Source: Sympetrum striolatum (taxonomy: Eukaryota; Arthropoda; Insecta; Odonata; Libellulidae). Taken from it: a stretch of 64,000 nt of DNA. The stretch spans positions 21,484,459-21,548,458 of the forward strand of contig OX388349.1 of the NCBI GenBank assembly GCA_947579665.1, in the 5' to 3' direction. Positions within the stretch are counted from its first letter, which is position 1. The number at the start of each line of letters is the position of its first letter. The notes beneath the pieces were generated by a model, which had not been told where the DNA came from, searched no databases, and saw nothing but the letters and a program-made list of their open reading frames with translations. A program made the position numbers and the translations under genes. Positions 22,641 to 35,160 of the stretch are shown here, one piece after another.

Positions 22641-23480
22641 AGAGACTGCCTAAGGAAGCGGTAATAAATATTGCGGTAACAGTAAATACTTTTCACGGAT
22701 ATAATGAAAAATAAAGAATTCTTCTAGAGAAAGAATATTGCTTTAAAGTCACCGCAACTAAAAACCATCGATTCATAAAGATACTACTAGATTATCTTTA
22801 TATGTGGATACATAGCACTTAACTTATACCTATAAAGGTTATTTTATATAAAGTTACGCTCGAAAAAATGGGACTAACTACAGGTTCTATTCACACTCCT
22901 TCACGGAAAATTCGCAAGCTATCAGTACTCTCAACTTTATTATTCCTGATATTTCTTACGCTATATTCTTCATATTAATACCCACATAAGTTTGCAAAAA
23001 TACTCGATTTTCAATTTTATTTCAATATATTTACAAGTATATTCTTCCTTGGGATTTTTCCTGGGTGCATGCCATCTCATGCAAGAACACCATACCCATT
23101 TCCTTGTTACTTTACAATTAGTTGGATAAACAATTACATGATAGCTAAGGAGCGATAACACTTTAATAGTGAGATAAAAAGATAAGACCCGCTGTCCGCG
23201 GGTTTTTCAGCTCTATTTAAATTAATTTAAAATAACTTTCAACTTAACATTCATTCCGCGTACCTTTTTACATTTATTCCTTCACGAACAAGAAACAGGA
23301 TACAAATCCAATCAATTAATTGTTCGAAATAATAAACAGAAAATTAATTCCGGAAACAAACCATAAGGAAAGATGTATCTTTTTCCAGGGGAAAACGAGC
23401 CGAGAGATAAATCAGCAACAAACGAGAATATCAAATTTTAATGGACCAAGCGAGCATAACCATATGATATAGAAGGAACC
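22641..23480. other. AT-rich non-coding stretch
   Basis: Nothing recognisable. Confidence 0.55.
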
Positions 23481-24200
23481 GCAGACAACCTGAAGTGAAA
23501 ATTAAATTCTCTACCCTTCTAAATCCCGCTTTACGACGCACGAAACAGCACAAAAATCAAACATCAAATCCCCAAAGACTTACGCATCAGGAAACGCGAT
23601 TCCGAAACAATAAACACGCTGCGAGCACTTTCATCGCCAACACGCCGAGGATATCACCAATAAAACCTCGGACAAAATTAACAAAAACGTACCCTTTCTG
23701 AATGGACCCCCGAAAAACACGACGACGAGCTTAGGGTCCACTCGTTCCCGTTAAAAACGCCGTATAAGGGACAGGAAATCCGCAGGACTCCAAAACCACG
23801 TAATCTAAGCCAACAGCTACGCGAGAGGCATTTTTTATCCGGAAAAAGTTTTAAAATAAATCCTAAGGGTGGGAATAAGTTGGGGGCGGCGGGGACAGGG
23901 AGCGGAAAGCATAAATCCCCGAAAGAAAAGCCGTTGGGCGAAAATTCTATAGAGCGAAATTGTAAGAGAATACGTATGGAGGGGCGGAGAACGTCCGGGG
24001 ATAAAAAAGGGGCGCTGAATTAGCGACGTACCCGGCGAGAACTAACTTCATCTTCCCGGTGGCGATGTATGAAGTGTCCCCTGGCCGCAAAACGAGTTCG
24101 CCCCGGGAATAATGAAATATAAACAGGAGAAGCTGAAATCGGATTTCATGAATCTACTTCGCTTCCGCAGTTTGGCTCTAGATCCTATTCGTATACACTT
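23481..24200. other. GC/CpG-richer island
   Basis: Rises to dense G and CG around 23860-24110 (for example GGGGGCGGCGGGGACAGGGA). Stops are frequent in all frames apart from a 68-codon one at its start. No gene called. Confidence 0.5.
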
Positions 24201-25130
24201 GATGGTCTATGACGCATTTGGAGAGCATGTATTGTGGCGAGATGCCGTTATAATATAGCTGGAGATGAAAATGAAATTACCAGGAATTTGGAAATATCAC
24301 AAAGCAGAACATCATGCTCTGACGTATTCGAAGCAGTTAATGGATGAGATACGAACATGATTCTTTATGAACTTATATTTAAATTACATTAATTATTCTT
24401 TTTCAGGAATATAAATACTTAACTTGTCTTATTCACAGTTTTAGCCATTTTGAGTAACATTGGTAATCCAACCCTAGAATCTTTTGTCGCCTGATAAATC
24501 ATAATACTGATAATAAATACTTCATAATAAATACTGTTATTCCAAATATCGTGAAACATACTGCCATTAACAAATACTACTAACAAAGGGCTTTTTTATG
24601 AATAATTAGCTACCATTGCACTTTCATCTTATCCTTAGTAAATTTACGGAGATATAAAATGAACTGTTTATCCACTTAACACTTAAAAATCCTCCTCAAA
24701 TGGTGAATACAACATGTTTAGGAGAACCACATAATAATGGCAATAATAAGTAAAGACTCATAAGAACAGTGCAGCGTTCATTATCAATTGTAAATTACTC
24801 AAAATTTTGAGTAATCCACGAATAAAACGCAAGCCTGATCGAGCTTAACATTTTTCAATAGGACAAATTAAGATACACGATAAATAAATAAAAACTGTTA
24901 TTTGTGAAAGGAAATAAATTTTGAATACAAATTGCTAGCGAATTCTTGGGAATTGATTTTCTTGCAACGAGAGGGATTTATTTTTAATGAATTAATTGAT
25001 CAATCACTTATATAATGGCACATAACCTATATATGCAACGCCGATAAGTAAAATCATTCTAATGTAACCTCATTTAAAAAAATATTTTAAAAGCATTACT
25101 AAACAGATTCCGATAAAATCAAAAGCAACC
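24201..25130. other. AT-rich non-coding stretch
   Basis: Nothing recognisable. Confidence 0.55.
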
Positions 25131-25860
25131 TCTCTGTACCCAACGCATGCCCTGGCACTGGAGAACCAGACGGTACACCTCGTACAATACGCCCATCAAA
25201 GCGGAATAAACACTAAAAAGTGCGCCATCATGTTTTGGATTTCACGGCACGATACGGAATTCAGCAGCAGAACCCGCACGCCCAAAAAATCCGGATTTCA
25301 TGGAAAAAAACATCTTTGAAAGAAAGGGAGACATGGGGGAGAGAGAAAACAGACTAAAATCGGGCACAACAACTCCGCATTCCCTAACTTTTTCCCGCCG
25401 CTCCCGAATATCATTTTTCACAGAGAAACTTCAACTCGGGGCTCTTATTTTTCCGAGGCAGCAGCCTTGTCGACAGCAGCGCTACCCCTGGAGCGATCCC
25501 GAAAGCTGCACTTCTCCACGCCTACCCTTACGCCTGGACGATCACAACGTTTCATGCATTAGCCCGGTGGGGCACCCCATTCGAGTTGTGAAAGCGTCTT
25601 CGTGCGGGGACGAAACACAAAATGGATGGGTGAAAAATGACTCCGAGAGGTGCGTGAAAGGAGCAGAAACAGGTGAAGAAGTTATGCGAGGGAATAAAAC
25701 TGAACAGGGATTGATCTCCTCCATGTGTGGGAACATTTCTCAACTCGATCTGCGCTGGACGTGGGGTTGGTTCCGCTTGATTCTATGAAATGCCCGCTAA
25801 GTGCATGAAAGGAAGAAACGAGGGGAATGTTTCCCTCTTAGTCATTTGAGTCAGACTTTC
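25131..25860. other. GC-richer island containing a 162-codon frame
   Basis: A plus-strand frame at 25300-25788 would give 162 residues. It has no signal peptide, no membrane segment and no motif I know, and two minus-strand frames overlap it. The GC level of the island lowers stop frequency. I do not call it, but it is among the longest frames here and could hide an exon. Confidence 0.4.
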
Positions 25861-26720
25861 CCAACTTTGCTCCGTCTATGGAATGCTAATATACTCAGCC
25901 ACTATAACCAACTTTGAGGCTCGCTTAGTGACTAAACTTTTATTTTCAATCGGAACTCCAATTGAAGGAAAAACAACCATCATATAAAGAACTATCCAAA
26001 AAAAATACATAAAAATATAAATTGTTTTTATACTTTCCAATTTTACTATCATGTTCACAATAAAATACCGAATAAAAATAAATGAAGCTGACATGGTAAG
26101 ACATTTGAGGGCAATTCCCACAGATATCATGCTACTCAACAAGATCATACGAACGTCAGTTTGCCAGGCAATATCATTTGGGAAGTAATGATTTCAATCA
26201 ATACTCAGTTTCATTCATTGAAGCCCAAAAAAGGTTCAGAGTGTAGCACAATATAGAGTTTAAAGCTATGATCCATAATGATGTTTATATTAGTGAATTA
26301 ACTTTAAATACGGTAAATGTAAATTTAAAAAAAAAACGAAAAAACAAAGATGAGGTACCACGGAGACGGACCGTTTAATTATTTACTTAACACAAAGTTT
26401 GGCATACTTACGAAGTATTAAGCATAAATGCTGTCAAAAACCACTACTATCAACTATTACAACTCGCAGTGGAGAAATTCGTAAAATAAACTCCTTTACC
26501 AAGTAAACTTGAGCATATGGTGTTTCTGAAACACATATTGGTTATGTGAAGGTCATGCAAAATAATTGCCCGTAGCTAAGCGAGAATTGGCCGTTTTGCC
26601 AAGAAAATAATTAAACAAACAAATCATTCACATTCACAATATGAAAAAGGAGTACGGAAAGGTTGCTATATACATTCGAGGTAGAAGCGTTAAAATCCAA
26701 GGAAGCAGAAGTGAAAACAT
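25861..26720. other. AT-rich non-coding stretch
   Basis: A 90-codon Ile/Met/Phe-rich minus-strand frame is the only item; its composition fits AT-rich chance. Confidence 0.55.
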
Positions 26721-26793
26721 CGACATGATTGGGACTCGAACCCAGGTCTCCCACTTTCGGGGCAGGTGTTCTAACCATTAAACTACCATGTCA
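26721..26793 (-). repeat. tRNA-derived SINE head
   Basis: The minus strand reads GACATGGTAGTTTAATGGTT (acceptor and A-box region), then ACACCTGCCCCGAAAGTGGG, AGACCTGGGTTCGAGTCCCA (T-arm and B box) and ATCATGTC, which pairs with the GACATGG start. The central arm does not form a normal seven-base anticodon loop with T33, so it is a SINE head and not a tRNA gene. It is the best preserved relative of the copies at 4267 and 54063. Copies share a tail with GATG...CACTTCTG. Confidence 0.7.
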
Positions 26794-27180
26794 AGTCAAT
26801 TCCACTCTGTTAGCGGGACCTCCATTTCCTAATACCGCTTAAGAAAACAGATATGAATTTTTCAAACAGATATTATTCCTGAGAACATATTTCTAATTTA
26901 TTTATAAAACTCTTGGCACATCAAAGAATATTTTACTACATCTAGATAACTACTACAGACTGATCTAACTTCACCTAAAAAAGGACCAAATAATATAAAA
27001 ATCACGTTATTGAGAAAACACACAAAATTTAGTAGGCATGAATAAAGTAAACTCATGAAAGAATTACTTCGAGATTCAGTGATACGTAACGTATTACAGC
27101 AGATCCATAATTGAATAAATAAACAGAGACAGCCATTATCTAAGATATTCAAAACCAACTTCATAATAAGTAATTTATTT
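26794..27180. other. AT-rich non-coding stretch
   Basis: A 126-codon minus-strand frame (26898-27278) starts here; hydrophobic and AT-driven, no motif. Not called. Confidence 0.5.
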
Positions 27181-27841
27181 ACGACGATGAATAAGCGTTT
27201 TTTGTCTTTTGGTGAATTTTGGACGTACACACAGAAATACGGCAAGTTTATATTCATGGTGGATACACGAGAATACATGAGTTACGAGCATGGAATACAA
27301 TACGAAAGGGGAGTATTTTACGCTGGATGGAAAGGTGTAAAGATTGAATTATCAGTCGACTATAACCGAAAATACGCATATGAATGAGTGTATAAAGGAT
27401 GGGAAATATGTCCGGTGGAACTGTCAGTAGGAGTAATATCTTCCGATTCAAAAAATAAAACGGAGATACATCCCAAACGTAATAGAAATTATATCAGGAA
27501 TATATAAGAGACGGAGCAGCGACCATTCACAACGGATAAATCCAGCGGGTATGAGTTTACGTCTGACACAACTCAGCGGAGCATTGGAGCAGAATTTGAG
27601 CCAACTCAAAGTGAAGTTTTCCTGTATGCTAAGATGCGGACTCACATGGCTTTGCAGAGGGAATAGAAATTCCCCAAAAATTTACGTTTTCAATTCCCAA
27701 GTTAAAAAATGTCTTTTTAAATGTATCAGCGTCAATATAAAAACGGAACAAAAGATACTAGACGCAGCACTAGTTTTGGCAAAACAGAAACTGCTCGAAA
27801 GATTATCCCAGGTACTTCTGTGTGAAATGCTAAGACTATAA
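27181..27841. other. Region of overlapping unassigned open frames
   Basis: Plus-strand frames at 27187-27387 and 27551-27841 (66 and 96 codons) overlap minus-strand frames at 27254-27451 and 27448-27645. A third plus frame near 27510-27665 is open for about 50 codons. None shows a motif. Decayed coding sequence is possible but not shown. Confidence 0.3.
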
Positions 27842-28489
27842 ATAAATTAGTGAATTTATTACGAATAGATTATCGAAGATAAACCATAGAATTTGTGTAA
27901 GTGGGCTCATTACGTATACTTGCTTAATCACTGGTCCAATTCGTAGCAAAATAACGCTGTGGATATCCGTTCGGATGCTGAGATTTAAACAATTAACATT
28001 AAAAAGGAAATAGTACTCTGATACAATATGATTTAGGAGAAAAGTAATATCAGATGATCAAAGAAAAATCTATTATTGAAACTTAATGGAAAATGGGTGC
28101 AAAAGTTTAAGTATGAACGTTAAACTAATTCTAACTCAAATCAAAACATACTTCTCTTTTGACTTACAGAAAAGGAAAGGGTACTAACCTGAGAATCAAT
28201 ATACTTAGTCAAACGATTATGTTTATTTTTATAGCATACCACGCGGCGATTTTTACAGCATGTCTCTTAGCATTAACGATATAATAATTTAAGAATAAAA
28301 CTGAAAGAAATTTTTTCCGCCATTCACCGAATAAACAGAAAAAAATCACGGACAAATAAAATAAATATGACACATTAAAAATATAATCTCGCATAAAAAA
28401 ACTTGAAAGAGGATTATTTTACCGCACGTTTTATTCCATGTAAAATTATAAACAGCGAATGGAGTGAGATAAATTTTTAAAATTAGAAT
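27842..28489. other. AT-rich non-coding stretch
   Basis: Nothing recognisable. Confidence 0.55.
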
Positions 28490-29060
28490 TTCAACCGTCT
28501 CGTAATGAAACAACTAAGCGATAAAAAGTACAAAGTAAAAAGTAAAAAGTAGTGAGAGGGGACCGGAGAACTAAGGGAATCCGTTGACGTAAAGAGGTCG
28601 AGTAACACAATAAAACTCGATAAGGCTCCATAAAGGTTTGAAAATACGCTGATAAGAAAAATACGGGGAAAGAATAGGAACAAAAGGCGTCGACCCAAAA
28701 CAATGGTTTCGTCTAAAAAAGGGAGAGCGGGGATTAAACGAATAACAGACACCCGCAAACAGGTCCGTAGGAATATAAAAAACCTCTTTGAGAAAATGTC
28801 GTGAATACGGTTCAAAGAGTCGAGAAAAAGTAAAAAGAGCCTTTTAACCTTTGAAACAACGGAGCCATCCGGGAGGCCAATAATTTCGCAGGATATGAAA
28901 AACAAAGGAAAAAGAGGGACTTCGGAAAACAGGAAAACGGAAGGGAAATGGAGAAGACAGCAGGTGGTTTAGGATGACAGAAAGAATGGAAAAGGGAGGA
29001 AAAATCAGTCGATATGTTTACTGGGGAAAAATGAGATCCTGGGCGCTTCTACAAGCACCG
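28490..29060. other. GC-richer, purine-rich island
   Basis: Purine-rich plus strand from start to end, with a short AAAGTA repeat near 28525-28553. The pyrimidine strand gives a 140-codon Phe/Leu/Ser-rich minus-strand frame (28483-28905), taken as compositional. Confidence 0.55.
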
Positions 29061-31230
29061 AGTGACTTGGAGAAATCAAAATGCATGGTCAACTAAAGAA
29101 AACCAATGGAATGTTTAGTCAAATAACCATACCTACGACCAGCTCTAAATGATAATACACATAACAAAAAAACATCACCCCAATACCCAATGGGTGGAAG
29201 AGAATTAATTAAGAAAAAGAACAAACATTTATCTCTTATAACTGATTCAAGGTGAATTCGTTAGCTTTTGGAGAGAAAATAATAATCTCATTAATCGTCA
29301 CTCTTCGACTTTGCTATCCACCATACTTTGAATTGGAGGGCTTCAGTATATTTTCTCGCAAACATTTTTCTTAATATATTTTTATCTAAACAGCTATTTT
29401 AACTTTACCTTTTACCTTGGTAACATGCAGATAAACATCGCAGTTACAGTAAGTTAAAAATTAACCAAATAAATTTTACGCAGAAATTAAATTTAAAAGT
29501 TTTAACATCTAAGATGAAAATCGGCTTCAGCTGCAAGTAATGAGAAACTCTCAGTAAATTAATACCTTAAAATAAAACAAATACGTTTCAATCTTACGAA
29601 TTTCCAATCTCTTGTAAACAAAAAACTCAAAGTATGATTTTAAAAAAGTATTGATATGAATTTGATTAATTCATAAATAATAACTCCATAATAACATTAC
29701 AGTAAGGTAACTTATGTCAATCCGTGAGGCGTCAAAAAAGGAGAAAAAATATTTCAAACCACATCCTAGCTGTCATCGTTCGAAAAACTTCGACCTAAAT
29801 AATTGTCACCGTTACCTGGTCGTATTACACTGAAAAGAAAACGAAATTCGTATAAACCACGATACATAACCCGTAACCACCGGTAATTAACTCAATAAAT
29901 TATAAGAGCATAACCGAGACAGCTGAAGACGTACTCGCAAGAAAAATAAGAAAATACCACCTGTAGCGATGTTAATATTTGACATCGGTTTCCGGAATGC
30001 ATTAAAAGCACTTGTAGTTAGACATAGCGCTACGAAGGCAAGTATTCCTAATTTAGGATCAAAGAGTTGGCGCTGCACTTGGGTTTGATTCGGTGAACGT
30101 AAAATTAGATGCGTACAAAGTGGCTGAATGCATTTGGATTCAAAGACACATCAGGTGAATCGACTTCAAAGATATGAACACGAGGATGAAATATGGATTT
30201 AACAAAATTGCGACGTAGCCATCATACACAGCGTTGAAACGCTAGCTCGCAAACGATTTGGCGGAAGCTGCTGCTCGAGATTCCACGAGGAAACTTACTG
30301 AATTTAAACAAGAAAATTTCTTTGACAAACGATATGCATTGCTGATTATTTCAGCATAAATGCTGGGCAAAATATACTTAGTGAAATTCCCTACAATCCG
30401 GGAGTGAAGTGCACATGAATAGACAGCACATTTCAGAGCAATAGAGTATTTTCCAAACGAGAAAATAAAAATAATCCAAAACATTAATTCGAAGGTCAAT
30501 CCTTGTCAAATGCGAGTATTACTGTTATTCATACGGTCACTCTGCTGAACTTACTTTTATGTTTGACGATTTTACCATTCTGGCTCAGTTAAAAAATCAA
30601 GAGAAAAATATCTAACTCCTATAACCAATGAAAGACGGCCTGACTTGAAAAGCAATTTAATATACAAAACAATATTATAATAAAGAATATATAGGAAATA
30701 TATATAATAAAAAAAAGACTTTCACAATATTTAAATCAACTAAAATACACGTATTTTTACGTATTTAAAACATTACTCGGCTCCGTGGAAACAAAGATAC
30801 AAGGGCAGGAAGGAGAAGAGATGGCGGGGGCTACGGACGCACTTTTTACAGTGTTGCCACATTGGTTGGGGACTCCAGAAAAACTTATCCTAATGATTTG
30901 GCAACCACTCCGAACACGATCATTTCTTTCAACCAACTGTATACAAATACAAAATATGGAAAACACATCTAGTATCTATTTATTACCTCATTCATCATTT
31001 AGTCTCATCCCCTCCACATAGATTTTAGTAGCTGAAGATTGTGGACCATTGGAACAGATTATTTTACTGATATGTAATGAAGATATTAACAACATCTGTC
31101 CGAAATTAAGAACAATGCATGATTAATATACAATTTCGTTTTGACCCTAATGCTGGTGAGCTGAAAGATAAATGAAGGACACTATTGATAAGTAATTTAT
31201 ATCGATAAAAGTTCTGAGCTATCCAAAAAA
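29061..31230. other. AT-rich non-coding stretch
   Basis: Only short frames (63-85 codons). A mild GC rise at 30780-30900. One palindromic TATCGATA at 31200-31207. Nothing else. Confidence 0.5.
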
Positions 31231-31830
31231 TAAGGAGATTTGAGGCAGGAGGATGGGGAGCAGAGATAAAGGAAAACGACAAAACTTGTTAAGAGATCGA
31301 CGACTAATCATGCCCGTTATCCCCGAAAGTAATGGAAAAACTACATCCCCTCAGAAAAAGAGAAAATCCAATCAACCTTCAACGACAGGAATTTTCTCAA
31401 AGCGAGAATCGCGATAGAGCCCACATAAAGAGCGCCGCAAGAAATGCCGAAAGACAGAGGAACGTCGAAGGAAAAGAAAGATTAAGAATGCCGGAAGGCA
31501 GGAGGGAGTGAAAGAGGCAATCAAAGCAATTTAGCGAGGGGTAAGAGGAAGTAGAATGGAGAGCAGGCATGCTCTGCAGCAGTTTGGAGGATTTCCGGTC
31601 CGGTTGAGAGACATCCTGAAGGAAAAGAAGAAAGGGAAAGGCTCTGGCGTTATTGATGAATGACAAAGGATGAAACGGACTTGCTTCGAAGACAACGAAC
31701 GCGAATCTTATACACGCTGCGAAGAAATTCGAGAGACAACAAAATATCGTTACAATAGATAGAAATTCTGCACTAATTCCAATCAATTCCAATGACTCCT
31801 TAGGAAATGAAGGTACCTTTTCCACTCACC
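31231..31830. other. GC-richer, purine-rich island
   Basis: Purine-rich plus strand. The 142-codon minus-strand frame at 31397-31825 is again Ser/Phe/Leu/Ala-rich and matches the island extent. Confidence 0.55.
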
Positions 31831-34242
31831 ATCATTTGAACCACGAAAGCGTTTTATAAAAAAATATTTTAAGTCCAGTACCTGAAATCATTCAGAGATT
31901 AAGATGGATTCGCAGATACTGATAGCAGTCGAATCCAACGTAAAATAGATCATTCGCAAAATATGATGACGCTTTTTTTTAATGATTTGAAAAATAAACA
32001 GTACTTATGAATTTCCCACATGGGGAAAAATAATTGAGAAACAAAATTAGGACAAAAAAGCACCATAAAATATGATACACTTTGCAAGTTTCGAATCTGG
32101 AACCTCAGGGATGTCATTAAGCTGTTATGAACTCTACTCCATCGGCATTACTCACAATTTCCCAGGAGGTGTTTCATGAAGACTAACTGATATCGATAGT
32201 GATTCAATTTGTAGTAGCGTAGTAGCAGGGTAAAAATCAAATCAATTTTATTACATTATTTTATTACGTTAAATATGCAGATAGGTATACACCAGGTGGC
32301 AGAGTTTGGTATCATACAATGACGTTCATAAATACAAGTAATGGATGGAAATATTACAACAGAAAAAGGCAAGTAGTAAATTAAATACATCATCAAAAAC
32401 TAAAACATCATCAATGCTATAATAAAAACAACATCGAAAACGCATCACTTATTCAAACCTTACACGTTCAATACCTCGTACAAATGCTAAAACTAATTTT
32501 AATAACCTATAACGATACTGATACTGATACTAAAGGTTAAAGCGGTTGAAGGTCATGTAAACGACTGTTTTAAACTTCATAAACTTACGTTAAATTAAGC
32601 TATCTTTTCGTTGTGAATTAAAAAACGGAACCGATCTCGGTTGATGAGAAGCCTCGACTTACAAAGAATCAATAAAAGCCTTGGAAATGAGTCCCTCGAT
32701 CACTTTCACTCGTACAAATATTCACCATTGTCTGAAAAGATCCAAGAAACTCAATAATAATTGATGAGGGACGAGTCGATGGCGAAGAGGGAGGAATAAA
32801 CAAAAGAAAATCAAAGGAGATTTTTAATAGGGATGGAAATAGACATCGGAAATGATTTTTGTTGACATTCTCCTTTCATGGAAACAGAGAAAGAGATCAA
32901 AGGAATATCCGAAAAGGAATGAGTTTGCCATTTTCAAAGAAGGTGGATTAAAAATAGAAATCGAAATAAAAATACTCTGGCATCAATCTGATCGTGGAAC
33001 CTGGAAGTGCAATCTTTTAAATGGAATGATTTCATCAGAAAAACAAAATGAAATACCGAAAGAACTAAGTATTAGAAAGGAGTAGAAATGTCAAAGTATT
33101 ACTAATTATATTGCTGAATAATTGGTAAGTTTAAGCTGTAATTGAAACCTTTTATCATCGAAGACAAAGTATAGCTCTGAAACAAACTACGAGCATGATG
33201 TTATCACATTAGGTAGAGTTTTATGCATTGGCTGAATGATTTAAAAAAAGATAAAAACGTTCCATTTTTATTTCAAAAGCAAAAAGATGTCAGAAGTTGA
33301 CAGCAGAAGAATTAATGATTCAACAGAAAATGAAAGAGAAATAAGTCCCTTTCAACTCCCCTTGAAAAATGTTATTGTGCTTTTCTGAATAAGAGATGAA
33401 GTTTAATTCCTTTCAACTACAAGATAGAGGATTTATGCGGCCTTTTTAAAAGTTTCCGGAGTTACATTAAAAGAGCAAGAAGCATATCTATGGAATAAAC
33501 TCGTAAACTAAGTAATCATCTTGCAAATTCATCAACTTCCATTCCACTCATACAACATCTAACAACTACACTTTCAAGAAATTGAACATCTGTATTAACA
33601 ATTGAGTTTAGGTGGAATAGAGTCCAACTTCGGCCAAAACTCGCCTTTATACAGAGTTTATAAATCCCTCTCATCTCTATTCGCTCAGAATTTAATTCTA
33701 ATTTATCATAAATATAGTTGAAGTCTGACATGAAAAATGATGAATCATTTCCTAAAATGTGGAAAATAATCTCATTTTTGAACAAACACAAGAAGAGACA
33801 ATTACAAAAATAAAAATTGTCTATTTTCCCACACACCAGAGAAATATGGTGTTTAAAGCTTTAAAACAGGAAAAAAGTTTAACGAAGTGCAAATAACAGT
33901 GATTAAAGTTGAACAGCATAAGGTTAAGAATTGTTTCAATGTCAAAATCTCCTTATCAGAATAAAAGTTCGTTAAATATAAAGAACATCAAATTGGTTTA
34001 GAGAAAAGCTGTAAGGATCATTTCTCAAGTATATTTCCGATTGAACTCCGCGGTTTAAAAGCAGATTCCCTCTACTTTGTTATTAATGCCTACTAAACTC
34101 AGAAAATGTCCCCAATATTCCCACACTCTGTTTCTTGACAGTGTGCCTGAAAGAAATAGCACTGACGAATAATAATAAGCAAGACATTTTAAAATTCACG
34201 GAGGAGGCCGAAATATAGTGTAATTCCGACATAATAATTCCA
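31831..34242. other. AT-rich non-coding stretch
   Basis: Short frames only. GATACT repeats three times near 32513, and TATCGATA occurs at 32191. No element recognised. Confidence 0.5.
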
Positions 34243-34357
34243 GGTTACAGTGGAAACTAGTTTCAGCTAGTAATAGCCATCTTCAAGCCCAGGAAAAATA
34301 CCAATACTTTTTCCTGGGCTTGAAGATTACTAGCCGAAATTAGTCGCCACTGTAGCC
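34243..34357. repeat. Fold-back of a hammerhead-bearing repeat end
   Basis: Arms 34243-34298 and 34308-34357 are inverted copies, near-identical over the outer GGTTACAGTGG and inner CTTCAAGCCCAGGAAAAA blocks, with 9 nt between. The minus strand of the left arm reads TTGAAGA, an extra T, GGCTA-TTAC-TAGCT, GAAA, then the self-complementary ACTAGT followed by T. TTCCTGG before and CCTGGAA after can form a stem I with one U-U mismatch. The right arm, on the plus strand, has lost six bases covering the 5' side of the hairpin but keeps TAGCCGAAATTAGTC, whose TAGCC restores perfect pairing to GGCTA. So the parent element carried a hammerhead-like core and was inserted or copied head to head. Confidence 0.6.
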
Positions 34358-34680
34358 TCTGTGTGTGGAATAGTAAACGTTATAAAACCTGTTTCATTTA
34401 ACAATCCTTTCGAGAGATTTTAAACCATTGCTTCAGTTTTTTCATATCAGTAATTACGGATTATATGAGAATTAAATCTTACGTGCATGTATTTCCCCAC
34501 ACAGCTAAAATAACCTCACTCAGAGTAATCTCTATGTGGTACAGAAGATTTTAACAATAATGCTCAGCTATCAAACAGACTTCAAAACATGGAACGAACT
34601 ATCGCTATTCTATTTACACTATCAATTCAACTTTATATAAAGATCACTTATGCCGCCCAATGAATAAACGACTTACTGTA
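34358..34680. other. AT-rich spacer
   Basis: Nothing recognisable. Confidence 0.55.
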
Positions 34681-35160
34681 CAAGAAGATCACGATATCGC
34701 TCCGTGATACGATCAAAATACGCAAAACCATCTCTCACGACGTCGACGAGAGATGCAAAAGCACGCAAGCTACGAGAATTTCGCGTATAAAAAAGCCCCC
34801 CATACACGAGACCCAAAAAAGCGTTGAGTTGCAACATCAATGCGGAGAAACCTCTTTCCTGCTGAAAGCCCGAGGAAAAAAACTTTTATCACGGTTCTTT
34901 CGTCCCCCCAGCCTCAAATCCTCTTTCTTTTCATCCTGGGACGAAAATAATCCTACTTTATCTCTATACCTTTTCATTCGGTCCTTTAGCGGGGGTCTCC
35001 TCCCATCTCTGTTTACGCCGAAGAGCGGGAAATCGATCGTATTCGAGGACGTTTCGCTCAATCTTATCACGGAACTTATTAAACAAACAGGGCGAAGTTC
35101 CTTGAGATGAGTTCGGAGACGCGGAAGCTGCATTTAGAGTCGTCTACTAATGGCTCCATC
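34681..35160. other. GC-richer island
   Basis: CG-rich start (CTCACGACGTCGACGAGAGA near 34733). Two antisense frames of 93 and 98 codons cover the same bases, which speaks for composition and not coding. Confidence 0.45.

Noticed and set aside
25300..25788. 162-codon plus-strand open frame
   Set aside because: No motif, inside a GC-richer island, with two antisense frames over it. Kept only as a remark.
26721..26793. Possible tRNA gene on the minus strand
   Set aside because: Good A/B boxes and T-arm but no proper anticodon loop, and related copies with tails at 4267 and 54063; it is a SINE head.
27187..27841. Several overlapping frames that each look protein-like
   Set aside because: Frames on both strands and in two plus-strand phases compete, none with a recognised motif or splice context.
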